64,000 nt of DNA from Sphingopyxis yananensis (GCF_020687785.1 NZ_JAJEWI010000010.1:248001-312000); one strand, 5' to 3'. Positions 37,108 through 46,104 are shown, counted from the stretch's first letter. Translations and numbers: made by a program. The notes: generated by a model not told the origin, from the sequence alone.

Positions 37108-38610
37108 ATGGCTGGGCTAGCGCCAGAAAGTTACGTTTTGAAACAGAAACTTCACCGATCTGCGGTTATTGATATCGGGTCGAACTCGGTTCGTTTGGTG
37201 GTCTATGAGGGGCCGCCGCGCGCACCCGCCACCATTTTTAACGAGAAAATCCCTGCGGGATTGGGGCGCGGATTGGCCAGTGATGGTCTGATTGCCCCAG
37301 ACGATGCCCAGCGCGGTTTGCGCGCCTTGCGGCGCTATGCTTTGTTGGCGCGCCAGATGGGCGTCAAAGATTTGCAATGCGTGGCCACGGCGGCGGTGCG
37401 GGATGCCAGCAACGGTCCAGAATTTATGCAGCGCGCTGCTGATGCTGGGTTGGACCTGCGATTATTGTCGGGTCAAGAAGAAGCCGAAGCATCGGCCTAT
37501 GGCGTAATTGCCGCCATTCCCGATGCCTGCGGTATCGCGGTCGACCTTGGTGGGGGCAGCTTAGAACTGGCAGAGATTAACAATGGCCGCGTGGGCCGCC
37601 GTGCCAGTTTTCCGTTGGGTGTTTTGCGCCTGCCGCAAATGCGCGACAAGGGGCCGCCGCATTTTGAACGGTCTGTTCGCCGAATGTTACGGGCAGAAGG
37701 GTGGCCCGGTGATCTGAAGGGGGCGCATCTTTATTTGGTGGGGGGATCTTGGCGTGCTTTGTCCCGTCTGGATTTGGAACTGACCAAAAAACCGCTGGCC
37801 GTGCTGGACCAGCATCATTTGCATCGCAGCGCCTTGGGTCGGTTGCTACGGGCGGCCAAGCGCATGTCGGTCGAAGAATTGCAGGCCATTCCAGGCATGG
37901 CGAGCAACCGCGCCGCATCCATTGGGGATGCCGCTGCTTTATTGTCCGCTTTGGTGCATATTATTGACACGCAAGATATGACGGTGTCGTCATCGGGTCT
38001 GCGTGAAGGCCTCTTATATCTGGCACTGGATGAAAGAACCCGCGCGCAAGACCCGCTCATTGAAGCCGCGCAATTTGAAGGACGACGGCTGTCGCGATTT
38101 TCCATGCATGGCCGGACCTTGGCCAACTGGATTGCACCGCTATTTCTAGAAGATGACCCTGCCGACGCGCGCATCCGATTGGCGGCTTGTTTGCTGAGTG
38201 ATGTGGCATGGTCGGCCAACCCTGATTTTCGGTCCGAACGTGGGGCAGAAATTGGCCTGCATGGCAATTGGCGCGGCATTGATAGCCGTGGCCGCGTGAT
38301 GTTGGCGCGGGCGCTTCATGCGGGCTTTGGCGGCGCGGACGCCGAATTTCCTGCAATGGGCGATTTGGTCACGAACGATGAATTGACACAGGCCAAACGC
38401 TGGGGCTTGGCGATCCGCTTGGGTCAGCGCCTGTCTGGCGGTCTGGAACAACCTTTGCTGGCATCGGCGCTGCGGCTGGCCGACGGGCAGATCGTATTGG
38501 AACTGTCACATGGTTGGCATGATCTGGCGGGGGAAGCCGTGGACCGCCGATTAAAGACGGTTGCTCAAGCCTTTGGTGTAAAATGGAAAGTTCAGGACAT
38601 GCCAGCCTGA
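37108..38610 (+). CDS. ppx: Exopolyphosphatase (Ppx/GppA family)
   Basis: A 500-residue ASKHA-fold phosphatase that removes terminal phosphate from polyphosphate, or the pentaphosphate from pppGpp. The phosphate-binding motifs are AVIDIGSNSVRLVVY near the start, SGQEEAEASAYGV, and VDLGGGSLELAEI. A C-terminal HD-like domain follows from about residue 310. ATG 37108 has GGAGG 11 bases upstream and begins within four bases of the ppk1 stop; a frame opening inside ppk1 is not used. Whether polyP or pppGpp is the main substrate is not decidable here, but the ppk1 neighbour favours polyP. Confidence 0.93.
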   Translation: MAGLAPESYVLKQKLHRSAVIDIGSNSVRLVVYEGPPRAPATIFNEKIPAGLGRGLASDGLIAPDDAQRGLRALRRYALLARQMGVKDLQCVATAAVRDASNGPEFMQRAADAGLDLRLLSGQEEAEASAYGVIAAIPDACGIAVDLGGGSLELAEINNGRVGRRASFPLGVLRLPQMRDKGPPHFERSVRRMLRAEGWPGDLKGAHLYLVGGSWRALSRLDLELTKKPLAVLDQHHLHRSALGRLLRAAKRMSVEELQAIPGMASNRAASIGDAAALLSALVHIIDTQDMTVSSSGLREGLLYLALDERTRAQDPLIEAAQFEGRRLSRFSMHGRTLANWIAPLFLEDDPADARIRLAACLLSDVAWSANPDFRSERGAEIGLHGNWRGIDSRGRVMLARALHAGFGGADAEFPAMGDLVTNDELTQAKRWGLAIRLGQRLSGGLEQPLLASALRLADGQIVLELSHGWHDLAGEAVDRRLKTVAQAFGVKWKVQDMPA

Positions 38611-38619
38611 CAGAGTATC

Positions 38620-38665
38620 GGCGGAAAAATGGGATGTTTGTTCATCCACAATTTTCCGCCATTTT
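38620..38665 (+). terminator. Terminator after ppx
   Basis: A two-part stem (ggcggaaaa 38620-38628 with ttttccgcc 38652-38660, and ggatg/catcc inside it) is followed by atttt. It lies ten bases after the ppx stop in the convergent ppx/rnd gap and may act in both directions. Confidence 0.7.
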
Positions 38666-38739
38666 AATGGGGTGCCGGTTTCAATGGCCGGACCGGCTCC
38701 ATTCTTGTTGCTTAGGGTATTGGGCTTAGGATGAGGAGT

Positions 38740-39918
38740 TTAGGCGGAGGGGGCCTCAATTTCGCTCATCACCAATTTGCCATCACGCACCGCAAAGCCG
38801 ACACGGCCTTCGACCAGATCGAGCGCCGAGCGGCCAAAAACTTCGAAGCGCCAGCCTTTCATCAGGCTGATATCCTCGTCACGGCCAGCGGCCAGCGCTT
38901 CCAGATCATCGCTGCGGGCGATCAGGCGGGCTGCCGCATTTAATTCACGTGAGCGAATTTTTAACAGCAATTTCAGAAGGTCAGCAACCAAAGCGCCTTC
39001 TTTTCCAAGGCCCGGTCCGCGCGGTGAGCGGTCGGGCATCTCGTCTTTGGGCAGCAGCTTGGCGTTGGCAATGGCCGCCATCAACCGGCCGCCAATGTCA
39101 TTGCCCTTCCATGTCGCGGACAGGCCGCGCACATTGCCCAGCGCATCTTGGCTTTTGGGTGGGTTGGCCGCCAGATCGGCCAAGGTTTCGTCCTTGACGA
39201 TGCGGCCGCGTGGCAAATTCTTGCTGCGCGCTTCGTTTTCGCGCCAAGCCGCCAAGGCTTTTAAACGGCCCAAGGCGTCGGGTTTGCGTGATGGCGATTT
39301 GATGCGCAGCCATGCCCGATCGGGATCGGCGCGATAATGGTCAGGGTCGGCCAAACGCTCCATTTCCTCATCCAACCAATGCCCACGACCGGTTTTGACC
39401 AATTTGTCGAGCATCATCGGAAAGATTTTGGCCAAATGCGTCACGTCGCCAATGGCATAGTCAATCTGCCGCTTGTCGAGCGGACGGCGCGACCAGTCCG
39501 TGAAACGGGCGCCTTTGTCCAAGGTAATGCCCAGCCAAGCGTCGACCAAATTGGAATAGCCCACTTGCTCTGCCTGACCCAAGGCCATTTGACCGACCTG
39601 TGTGTCGAAAATGGGATGGGGGGTTTTCCCGGTCATATTGAAAATAATTTCAACATCTTGTCCGCCAGCGTGGAAAACTTTTAAAATATCTTCATTATTG
39701 ACCAACAGGTCCAGCAGCGGAGAAAGGTCAATGCCCTTGGCCATCGGGTCTATGGCGGCGGCATGATTTTGATCGGCGATCTGGATCAGGCACAGTTCCG
39801 GCCAAAATGTATTTTCGCGCATGAATTCGGTGTCCACAGCGATAAAATCGCTGCCCGAAATAAGGGCGCAAAAGTCGGCCAGCGCCGCGCTGGAGTCGAT
39901 TAACGGATGGATCTTCAT
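38740..39918 (-). CDS. rnd: Ribonuclease D
   Basis: A 392-residue 3'-5' exoribonuclease for tRNA and other RNA 3'-end trimming. The DEDD exonuclease motifs are clear: FIAVDTEFMRENTFWP (Exo I), VFHAGGQDVEII (Exo II), and YAIGDVTHLAKIFPMMLDKL (Exo III). An HRDC domain covers about residues 205-290 (LGRLKALAAWRENEARSKN). I use ATG 39918 (MKIHPLIDS) because 51 upstream codons are not conserved-like. It is convergent with ppx. Confidence 0.95.
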   Translation of the reverse strand: MKIHPLIDSSAALADFCALISGSDFIAVDTEFMRENTFWPELCLIQIADQNHAAAIDPMAKGIDLSPLLDLLVNNEDILKVFHAGGQDVEIIFNMTGKTPHPIFDTQVGQMALGQAEQVGYSNLVDAWLGITLDKGARFTDWSRRPLDKRQIDYAIGDVTHLAKIFPMMLDKLVKTGRGHWLDEEMERLADPDHYRADPDRAWLRIKSPSRKPDALGRLKALAAWRENEARSKNLPRGRIVKDETLADLAANPPKSQDALGNVRGLSATWKGNDIGGRLMAAIANAKLLPKDEMPDRSPRGPGLGKEGALVADLLKLLLKIRSRELNAAARLIARSDDLEALAAGRDEDISLMKGWRFEVFGRSALDLVEGRVGFAVRDGKLVMSEIEAPSA

Positions 39919-40041
39919 GTCGCGCCTATACAGAAACAACATATAAAACGGGAAATAAATATTGAGGGGATGCCGCTTTTGGTTACTAAATATGCCGCGT
40001 GATTGGAACGATGCAGCCGTTTTGACAAGGAGGAGGCCGGC

Positions 40042-40191
40042 GTGGCTGATGTGCGTTCGCCCGATATCCACAGCGGCCTGATCATTTCAAAATGTGAAAC
40101 GCCGCCGCGGATTTTTACACGGAAATATGGCCCAATGGGACTGGGCGGTGGGCACTCAGGCCTTGACAAATGGGGGTCAGGCCTGCCTTAG
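40042..40191 (+). CDS. Candidate 49-codon small ORF upstream of aspS
   Basis: A GTG at 40042 lies five bases after a perfect AGGAGG Shine-Dalgarno (40031-40036) and opens a 49-codon frame with one Cys and Gly/Arg/Pro-rich composition, ending SGLDKWGSGLP. It stops 60 bp before the aspS start, and its 3' end overlaps a bulged 10-bp hairpin (40157-40185). It may be a real small protein or a translated leader of aspS. The family is unknown, and the frame is short enough to occur by chance, so the only real support is the ribosome site. Confidence 0.3.
   Translation: MADVRSPDIHSGLIISKCETPPRIFTRKYGPMGLGGGHSGLDKWGSGLP
40157..40185 (+). promoter_or_regulatory. Hairpin in the aspS upstream region
   Basis: caggcc(t)tgac pairs with gtcaggcctg around an 8-nt loop, one T bulged. 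A TTGACA hexamer (40163-40168) is embedded in the left arm, but no good -10 follows at the right distance. It could be an attenuator, an operator or part of the aspS promoter. Confidence 0.35.
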
Positions 40192-40251
40192 GCAGAGACT
40201 ATATTTCGGTGCGCTTTTTCTGCGCCCATCCTGACATTGAAAGACGATCCC

Positions 40252-42033
40252 ATGCACGCCTATCGCACCCACAATTGCGGCCAGCTTCGCGCAGCAGATG
40301 TTGGTCAGACCGTTCGCGTTTCCGGCTGGATTCACCGCAAGCGTGACCATGGCGGCCTGTTGTTTGTGGACCTTCGCGACCATTATGGCCTGACCCAAAT
40401 CGTTGCTGACAGCAGCGATCCCGCTTTTGCGGTTCTGGACGGCTTGCGCAGCGAAAGCGTTGTCACCGTGGATGGCGATGTGGTTGCCCGTTCGGCGGAA
40501 ACGGTCAACGCCAACCTGCCGACCGGCGAAATCGAAGTGCGCGCCCGCACTGTGACGGTTCAATCGGCGGCGTCCGAATTGCCGCTGCCCGTGGCTGGTG
40601 AACAAGAATATCCCGAAGATATTCGCTTGAAATACCGCTTCCTCGATCTGCGCCGCGAACGGCTGCACAAGAATATCTTGCTGCGTTCGAATGTGATCGC
40701 CAGCTTGCGTAACCGCATGGTCGGCCAAGGCTTTACCGAATATCAAACACCGATTTTGACCGCTTCGTCGCCAGAAGGCGCGCGCGATTATCTGGTGCCC
40801 AGCCGTGTTCACCCCGGCAAATTTTATGCGCTGCCACAGGCTCCGCAAATGTTTAAGCAATTGCTGATGGTGGCCGGTTTCGACCGTTATTTCCAAATCG
40901 CGCCTTGCTTCCGCGACGAAGACGCCCGCGCTGACCGTTCGCCCGGCGAATTTTACCAGCTCGATTTCGAAATGAGCTTTGTAACACAAGAAGATGTGTT
41001 CCAAGCCATTGAGCCTGTGCTGGCCGGTGTGTTCGAAGAATTTTCAAACGGCAAGTCGGTGACGCCAGCAGGCCAGTTTAAGCGCATTCCGTACCGCGAA
41101 TCGATGCTGAAATATGGCAATGACAAGCCGGATTTGCGCAACCCCATCATCATTTCCGACGTGTCTTCGCACTTTGTCGGTTCGGGCTTTGGCCGTTTTG
41201 CCGACATTGTTGCTGCGGGCGATGTGGTGCGTGCTATCCCCGCGCCGAACACCAATGACAAGAGCCGCAAATTCTTTGATGATATGAATGTTTGGGCACA
41301 GGGCGAAGGCTTTGCTGGTCTGGGTTATGCGACACGCAAGGGCGGCGAATGGGGCGGCCCGATTGCCAAAAACCATGGTCCTGACAAGATGGACGCATTG
41401 GCCAATGAATTGGGCCTTGGCCCAGATGATGGCATTTTCTTTGCCGCCGCCAAGGAAGCTGTCGCCACCAAGCTGGCAGGTTTGGCCCGCACCCGCGTGG
41501 GCGAGCAATTGGAACTGATCGACGCCAACAAGTTTGAACTGTGCTGGATTGTCGACTTCCCGATGTTTGAAGCCGACGAAGACACGGGCAAGATTGATTT
41601 CAGCCACAACCCATTTTCGATGCCGCAAGGCGAGTTGGAAGCGCTGGAAACCAAGGATCCCTTGGATATTTTGGCTTGGCAATATGACATCGTCTGCAAC
41701 GGCGTTGAACTGTCGTCGGGTGCCATTCGTAACCATCGTCCGGACATCATGTACAAGGCGTTTGAAATCGCTGGTTACAGCCAAGCCGACGTGGATGCCA
41801 ACTTCAGCGGCATGATCAATGCGTTCAAATTTGGCGCGCCGCCGCATGGTGGTTCGGCCCCCGGTGTGGACCGCATCGTGATGTTGCTGGCAGATGAGCC
41901 GAATATTCGCGAAGTTGTGGTGTTCCCAATGAACCAAAAGGCGGAAGATTTGATGATGGGTGCTCCCGCCCCCGTATCGGATAAGCAACTGAAAGAGCTG
42001 AGCATCCGCATTGTTGACGGCCCCAAGGGATAA
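40252..42033 (+). CDS. aspS: Aspartyl-tRNA synthetase
   Basis: A 593-residue class IIb synthetase. The N-terminal OB-fold anticodon-binding domain (about residues 1-110) contains [21 protein letters not shown]. Catalytic motifs follow: motif 2 as [20 protein letters not shown] and motif 3 as [14 protein letters not shown]. The bacterial GAD insertion domain occupies about residues 285-415. ATG 40252 ([12 protein letters not shown]) is the first methionine codon; an in-frame TTG 15 bases upstream is less likely. Whether it is discriminating or non-discriminating for tRNA-Asn cannot be told here. Confidence 0.97.
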   Translation: MHAYRTHNCGQLRAADVGQTVRVSGWIHRKRDHGGLLFVDLRDHYGLTQIVADSSDPAFAVLDGLRSESVVTVDGDVVARSAETVNANLPTGEIEVRARTVTVQSAASELPLPVAGEQEYPEDIRLKYRFLDLRRERLHKNILLRSNVIASLRNRMVGQGFTEYQTPILTASSPEGARDYLVPSRVHPGKFYALPQAPQMFKQLLMVAGFDRYFQIAPCFRDEDARADRSPGEFYQLDFEMSFVTQEDVFQAIEPVLAGVFEEFSNGKSVTPAGQFKRIPYRESMLKYGNDKPDLRNPIIISDVSSHFVGSGFGRFADIVAAGDVVRAIPAPNTNDKSRKFFDDMNVWAQGEGFAGLGYATRKGGEWGGPIAKNHGPDKMDALANELGLGPDDGIFFAAAKEAVATKLAGLARTRVGEQLELIDANKFELCWIVDFPMFEADEDTGKIDFSHNPFSMPQGELEALETKDPLDILAWQYDIVCNGVELSSGAIRNHRPDIMYKAFEIAGYSQADVDANFSGMINAFKFGAPPHGGSAPGVDRIVMLLADEPNIREVVVFPMNQKAEDLMMGAPAPVSDKQLKELSIRIVDGPKG

Positions 42034-42043
42034 GAGGGACGAT

Positions 42044-42952
42044 ATGAACCAAGACCCCACGTCGCATCGGTTACAGTCGCCATCAGGCGAAATATGCTGG
42101 TTTGAATGGGGTCAAAGGGGGGAGGGGCCGACGCTCCTCCTGCTTCATGCGACGGGATTTCATGCGCGTGTGTGGGATCAGGTGGTCGCATATTTGCCCG
42201 ACAATTTTCATGTGGTGGCTGTCGATCAGTTGGGCCATGGGCGCAGCCACAAACCCGCCACGATGGCCGATTGGACCGCCAATTGCCGTGCTTTATTGCC
42301 TTTGGTTGATCATTTAACTAGCGAAGCTGGCGGTGCGCCGTTGGTGGGATGTGGGCATAGCATGGGCGGATATGTGCTGGCTTTGCTGGCCGCCGAACGA
42401 CAGCAAGCCTTTCGGCATATTTTGGTGATTGATCCTGTGATTTTGGATCCGGCCCATTATACGGGTGCTGATCATATTGTGCCGGACCCAGCTGATCATC
42501 CGGTGTCCAAGCGCCGCAACCGTTGGGAAAGTGCCGAGCAAATGCGGGCGCATTTCAGCCAGCGCAAACCCTATGCGACATGGCAAAACGAAGTGCTGGC
42601 GGATTATTGCCAATATGGATTATTACCCGCCGAAGATGGGGATGGCTATGTGTTGGCATGTCCGCCGCTGCTTGAGGCATCCATGTACCAAAATGCGCCG
42701 CGCAACAGCCCCTATGCGGCGGCGGATCAGATTAGGTCGGACGTAACCGTCATTCGCGCGAAAATGGGGCAAAGGAATGGGGAGATGGACTTTTCATCCA
42801 GCCCAACATGGCCGCAGGCCGCCGCGCATTTAAACCATGGCCGTGATGTATATTGGCCAGAATATAGCCATTTTATCCCGATGGAAGCGCCCAAGAAAGT
42901 TGCGGACATGCTCCAAGCCATTGCCGCATCGGCGGTCTCCGCCGCGTCATAG
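42044..42952 (+). CDS. Alpha/beta-hydrolase, serine type
   Basis: A 302-residue alpha/beta-hydrolase. The oxyanion-hole segment is LLLHATGFHARVWDQV and the nucleophile Ser106 sits in VGCGHSMGGYVLALL. The acid residue and the late histidine (PEYSHFIPME) fit a serine hydrolase such as an esterase or lipase-like enzyme. It begins ten bases after the aspS stop with a GAGGGA ribosome site, so it is probably co-transcribed with aspS, though no functional tie is evident. Substrate unknown. Confidence 0.8.
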   Translation: MNQDPTSHRLQSPSGEICWFEWGQRGEGPTLLLLHATGFHARVWDQVVAYLPDNFHVVAVDQLGHGRSHKPATMADWTANCRALLPLVDHLTSEAGGAPLVGCGHSMGGYVLALLAAERQQAFRHILVIDPVILDPAHYTGADHIVPDPADHPVSKRRNRWESAEQMRAHFSQRKPYATWQNEVLADYCQYGLLPAEDGDGYVLACPPLLEASMYQNAPRNSPYAAADQIRSDVTVIRAKMGQRNGEMDFSSSPTWPQAAAHLNHGRDVYWPEYSHFIPMEAPKKVADMLQAIAASAVSAAS

Positions 42953-43026
42953 CGTCTTGCTCAGGACCGACTGTTGATCGCTGGGCAATCTGTGCCATAG
43001 TCGGTTGCCATGGCGGGAGATTGAGC

Positions 43027-43812
43027 ATGAAATGGAAACCCGATGAATATGAAATCGGGGCAAAATATGCTGGCGATTATAACGCAGATTTGGCAGCGTT
43101 GCAGGACCGCTTAAAGCGTGTGCAGGCCGCGCATATCACGCACAATCAACGCAGTATGATCGTCTTTGAGGGATGGGATGCCGCAGGAAAGGGCGGCATT
43201 ATCAGTCGCATGGCATCACCGCTTGATCCGCGCTATTTTCAGGTGTGGCCTATATCCGCGCCGACGGATTTGGAAAAAGCGCATCATTTCTTGTGGCGCT
43301 TTTGGACGCGATTGCCCGCGCGGCGCGAAATCGCGATTTTTGACCGCAGTTGGTACGGCCGTGTGTTGGTGGAACGGGTGGAAGGCTTTGCCACCAAAGC
43401 CCAATGGACCAAAGCCTATGATGAAATTAACGACTTTGAAGCGCAATTGATTGCCGATGGCGCGCATATGGTCAAAATCTTTGTCCATGTAACGCAGGAT
43501 GAACAAGATCGTCGCTATGCCGACCGGTTGAGCGACCCGTGGAAGCGGTGGAAAACCGGGGTGGAGGATTATCGCAATCGGTCCCAGCGGGACGCTTATT
43601 TGGCCGCCTATCAGACGATGTTTGACAAAAATGATACGCCCGCTGCCCCTTGGAAGGTGGTGGATGGGAATAATAAAAAAGCCGCACGTATCGCCGCCCT
43701 GACCCATGTGGTGGAACGATTGGAACAAGCGGTGCCAATGACCCCGCCAGCATTGGACCCCGATGTGGCCGATTTGGCGCATAAAGCATTTGGTTACTCG
43801 CCCCCACGCTAG
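43027..43812 (+). CDS. ppk2: Polyphosphate kinase 2 family protein
   Basis: A 261-residue P-loop kinase. The Walker A-like motif is FEGWDAAGKGGII, the lid module is DRSWYGRVLVERVEG, and the C-terminal half carries the KRWKTGVEDYRNRSQRD segment. All match PPK2-type kinases, which use polyphosphate to phosphorylate nucleotides (GDP, ADP or AMP). The single-domain length suggests class I or III; the acceptor is not decidable by eye. ATG 43027 has GGGAGA six bases ahead. Together with ppk1 and ppx at 35-38.6 kb this makes three polyphosphate genes close together. Confidence 0.88.
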   Translation: MKWKPDEYEIGAKYAGDYNADLAALQDRLKRVQAAHITHNQRSMIVFEGWDAAGKGGIISRMASPLDPRYFQVWPISAPTDLEKAHHFLWRFWTRLPARREIAIFDRSWYGRVLVERVEGFATKAQWTKAYDEINDFEAQLIADGAHMVKIFVHVTQDEQDRRYADRLSDPWKRWKTGVEDYRNRSQRDAYLAAYQTMFDKNDTPAAPWKVVDGNNKKAARIAALTHVVERLEQAVPMTPPALDPDVADLAHKAFGYSPPR

Positions 43813-43834
43813 TATTTTTTCGCAGCCTTGCTAC

Positions 43835-44380
43835 ATGTTGCGCATGACCCGTGCCCGCAGAAAAGATGATTGGGGATTTCCCCGTTGGCGTTCCTATGGC
43901 AGTTCGCGTGAAGCGCAGCAGGTGAAGCTGTGCGACCGTTATGGCTGTGCAGAGGTGGGCCATTGTCCGGCACCAAAATCCCCCAACAGTCCGGAACGCT
44001 GGTATTTTTGCGAAGGCCATGCCGCCGAATATAATCGCGGCTGGGATTATTTTGCTGGGTTGGACAAGGAAGACGCAGCGCGCCGCGCAGCGGAGGAAGA
44101 GCTAGGCACACGGGCCTATGCCAAAGCCCAGCATTATAGCTGGGGCGGTTCGGGGGACGGCAGCCGCAGCGCCGATGAAATGCGGGCCCTAGAGGTGCTG
44201 GATCTGGACCCTGATGCCGATATAGAGGCCGCGAAAAAGGCTTGGCGCAACTTGGCCAAAGAATGCCACCCTGATGTGAAGCCCAATGACGCGGAGGCCG
44301 CGAAACGCTTTGCGGCGGGTCAAGCGGCGTTTGAGATTTTGAAACAAGCCGAAAATCGTCGGACTTGGAAGCCCGCTTAA
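43835..44380 (+). CDS. J-domain (DnaJ-like) co-chaperone
   Basis: About 181 residues. The C-terminal 65 residues form a J domain (ALEVLDLDPDADIEAAKKAW) with the essential HPD tripeptide at residues 145-147 (ECHPDVKPN). The N-terminal part carries cysteines (LCDRYGCAEVGHCPAP and WYFCEGHAAEYNRGW) that could bind zinc. The C-terminal J placement differs from DnaJ and fits alphaproteobacterial J-domain proteins. The start could also be ATG 43844. It follows ppk2 by 22 bp. It presumably stimulates a DnaK; the client is unknown. Confidence 0.8.
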   Translation: MLRMTRARRKDDWGFPRWRSYGSSREAQQVKLCDRYGCAEVGHCPAPKSPNSPERWYFCEGHAAEYNRGWDYFAGLDKEDAARRAAEEELGTRAYAKAQHYSWGGSGDGSRSADEMRALEVLDLDPDADIEAAKKAWRNLAKECHPDVKPNDAEAAKRFAAGQAAFEILKQAENRRTWKPA

Positions 44381-44495
44381 TTTCTGGTTGCGCCCCTCTG
44401 CGCTGAGGGCCGTGCTAGGGAGGACGGCACTATTTGCAGGAATAATTCCATCGCTGCTGCCCATGGAAGGGCAGCGACTATTTCCACGAACAGCC

Positions 44496-45236
44496 TTAGC
44501 GATAGACGCAGGCGTCATATCCGCCGCGCGCCACGGTGCCAATGCGGGCGCGGATGGTGTTGCCATAGCGGCGGGTAAAGCCCGATGGTGACACAGCTTC
44601 GCGCTTTTTGGGCAGTGGCAAAATGGCGGCGATGCGGGCGGCTTCGGCGGGGGATAATTGCGCGGCGCTTTTGTTGAAATAACGCTGTGCGCCCGCTTCG
44701 ACGCCATAGGTGCCAAGGCCGGTTTCCGCGACGTTCAAATATACCTCCATAATCCGGCGCTTGCCCCAGATTTTTTCAATCAGGAAGGTGAAGTAAAATT
44801 CGGGGACTTTTCGCAAATAGCGAGTCCAGCCACTGCCTTGCCATAAAAAGACATTTTTGGCGGTTTGCTGGCTGATTGTTGACCCGCCGCGCAATTTTCC
44901 GCCATCCAAATTCCGGCGTAGTGCGACGCTGATGGCATCACCGTCAAAGCCATTGTGCGAGCAAAATTTGCCATCTTCGGCGGCGATGGCTGCGCGGACC
45001 ATATTGCGGTCAATATTCCCCAACCGTGTCCAGTCTTTGGTAAATCCATTGCGGTCCATCAACATGGTCGCGGTGACTGGTGGGGGCACGAATTTCAGCG
45101 CCGCGACCCACAACAAGGACAGCAAAAAGGCATAGATGATCCAACGAATGGGCCGCCAAAGCCAATGGCCGGACGATTTGCTCCGTGGCTTTTTTGTTTT
45201 TTGGGGGCGAGCAGCGGATTTTGCAGATTTTGCCAT
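44496..45236 (-). CDS. mtgA: Monofunctional peptidoglycan glycosyltransferase
   Basis: A 246-residue membrane-anchored GT51 enzyme that polymerises lipid II into glycan strands. A basic N-terminus leads to one transmembrane helix (about residues 33-52, IIYAFLLSLLWVAALKFV). The catalytic Glu lies in AAIAAEDGKFCSHNGFD, followed by LRGGSTISQQTAKNVFLW, the second catalytic Glu in RRIMEVYLNVAETG, and the RYFNKSAAQLSPAEAA motif. There is no transpeptidase domain. ATG 45236 is used because the upstream open frame is low-complexity Arg/Pro. Confidence 0.93.
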   Translation of the reverse strand: MAKSAKSAARPQKTKKPRSKSSGHWLWRPIRWIIYAFLLSLLWVAALKFVPPPVTATMLMDRNGFTKDWTRLGNIDRNMVRAAIAAEDGKFCSHNGFDGDAISVALRRNLDGGKLRGGSTISQQTAKNVFLWQGSGWTRYLRKVPEFYFTFLIEKIWGKRRIMEVYLNVAETGLGTYGVEAGAQRYFNKSAAQLSPAEAARIAAILPLPKKREAVSPSGFTRRYGNTIRARIGTVARGGYDACVYR

Positions 45237-45308
45237 GAATAGCCAAGCGATGGAACGACGGTGGGGAGAACGAAAACGGCGCAGAGAAACAACTGAGGCT
45301 AGGAGGAT

Positions 45309-45332
45309 ATTGGGCCTTGTGACAGGCCCAAT
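45309..45332. other. Perfect 9-bp hairpin between the 45.3-kb membrane gene and mtgA
   Basis: attgggcct (45309-45317) pairs exactly with aggcccaat (45324-45332), 6-nt loop. It sits four bases beyond the stop of the minus-strand membrane protein and 73 bp before the mtgA start. There is no T-run, so a transcript-stabilising or weak termination role is possible. Confidence 0.45.
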
Positions 45333-45336
45333 GACC

Positions 45337-45918
45337 TTAGTTTTCGTCGGAAGGCGGCGGGGTCGACGTAGGCGGTGCCATGGTGGGCGGCGCTGTGGGG
45401 GTCGCTGGGCTGGCATCCGCTGTACGGCCGGCCTCCGCGTCTTGGCGGGCGACCACAAAGCCCATGGCGGCAGAGATGATGAGCGCCAATATGCAGGCCC
45501 AAAAGCCGATTTCATATTGCACATGCAGCATGGTGGACCCTGCGCGGGCCAAGGGGTCGATATGATCGGGGTCGATGGCGGTGTGCATATTGCCGACGCT
45601 ATAGCGTGTCATGCCCAGTCCCGTGAACGCCAAGGCCAGCACCGATGTGGCCACCACCAACAGACCGGATTTGGCGGGTTTGCGGAACAGAACGACCAAG
45701 CCAGCGATAATCAGCAGCATGGCGACCATCAGCAGGGGGTTGATGGGCGGCGATTTTTCCATCTGGCCAGCGATTTGGGTGGCAATATCCAATTTGCCGA
45801 AGGCCAGCCCAATGCCGCTGGCCTTGGCCAAAGGTTGGCCAGAGCAACTGACGGTCAGCCATGGCATGAAAAAGGCCAATAGAGCGATGCCCTTGGGAAT
45901 GCGTATCCATGCTAACAT
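45337..45918 (-). CDS. Membrane protein of unknown function with Thr/Pro-rich tail
   Basis: A 193-residue protein with four hydrophobic helices: IALLAFFMPWLTVSC near the start, LLMVAMLLIIAGLVVLF, LLVVATSVLALAFTGLGM, and FWACILALIISAAMGFVVA. A tail rich in Thr, Pro and Ala (about 30 residues) follows. I do not recognise the family; similar four-helix proteins occur unannotated in many sphingomonads. It starts directly after the rpoH terminator hairpin and is upstream of mtgA on the same strand. Confidence 0.65.
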   Translation of the reverse strand: MLAWIRIPKGIALLAFFMPWLTVSCSGQPLAKASGIGLAFGKLDIATQIAGQMEKSPPINPLLMVAMLLIIAGLVVLFRKPAKSGLLVVATSVLALAFTGLGMTRYSVGNMHTAIDPDHIDPLARAGSTMLHVQYEIGFWACILALIISAAMGFVVARQDAEAGRTADASPATPTAPPTMAPPTSTPPPSDEN

Positions 45919-45922
45919 AATA

Positions 45923-45950
45923 AACCCCGCAGCTATGTCGTTGCGGGGTT
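45923..45950 (-). terminator. Terminator-like hairpin upstream of the 45.9-kb gene
   Basis: aaccccgca (45923-45931) pairs with tgcggggtt (45942-45950). On the minus strand the stem is followed by tttattat, which suits a terminator for transcripts coming from rpoH, although it lies about 150 bp after the rpoH stop and only five bases before the next gene start. Confidence 0.6.
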
Positions 45951-46030
45951 AGGGATAGTCTATTTTATCGTATGATTAAACCATCTTGTGCAGTCTTATG
46001 ACGCCGCGCGCGCCCCGCCTTGATACCGCG

Positions 46031-46055
46031 GTGACGCCCAGGGATGGGGCGTCAC
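46031..46055. other. Hairpin pair downstream of rpoH
   Basis: gtgacgccc/gggcgtcac forms a perfect 9-bp stem with a 7-nt loop. A second small stem, gaccagc/gctggtc (46078-46095), lies just after the rpoH stop. With the hairpin at 45923-45950, three structured elements fill the 186-bp gap after rpoH. Confidence 0.5.
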
Positions 46056-46104
46056 ATGCGCTGCCTATCCGCGCCGTGACCAGCCCATGCTGGTCCGATG
46101 CGGT

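Noticed and set aside
39919-40251. Possible T-box or known riboswitch before aspS
   Set aside because: No T-box or other recognised riboswitch consensus is present; only a bulged hairpin and a short ORF.
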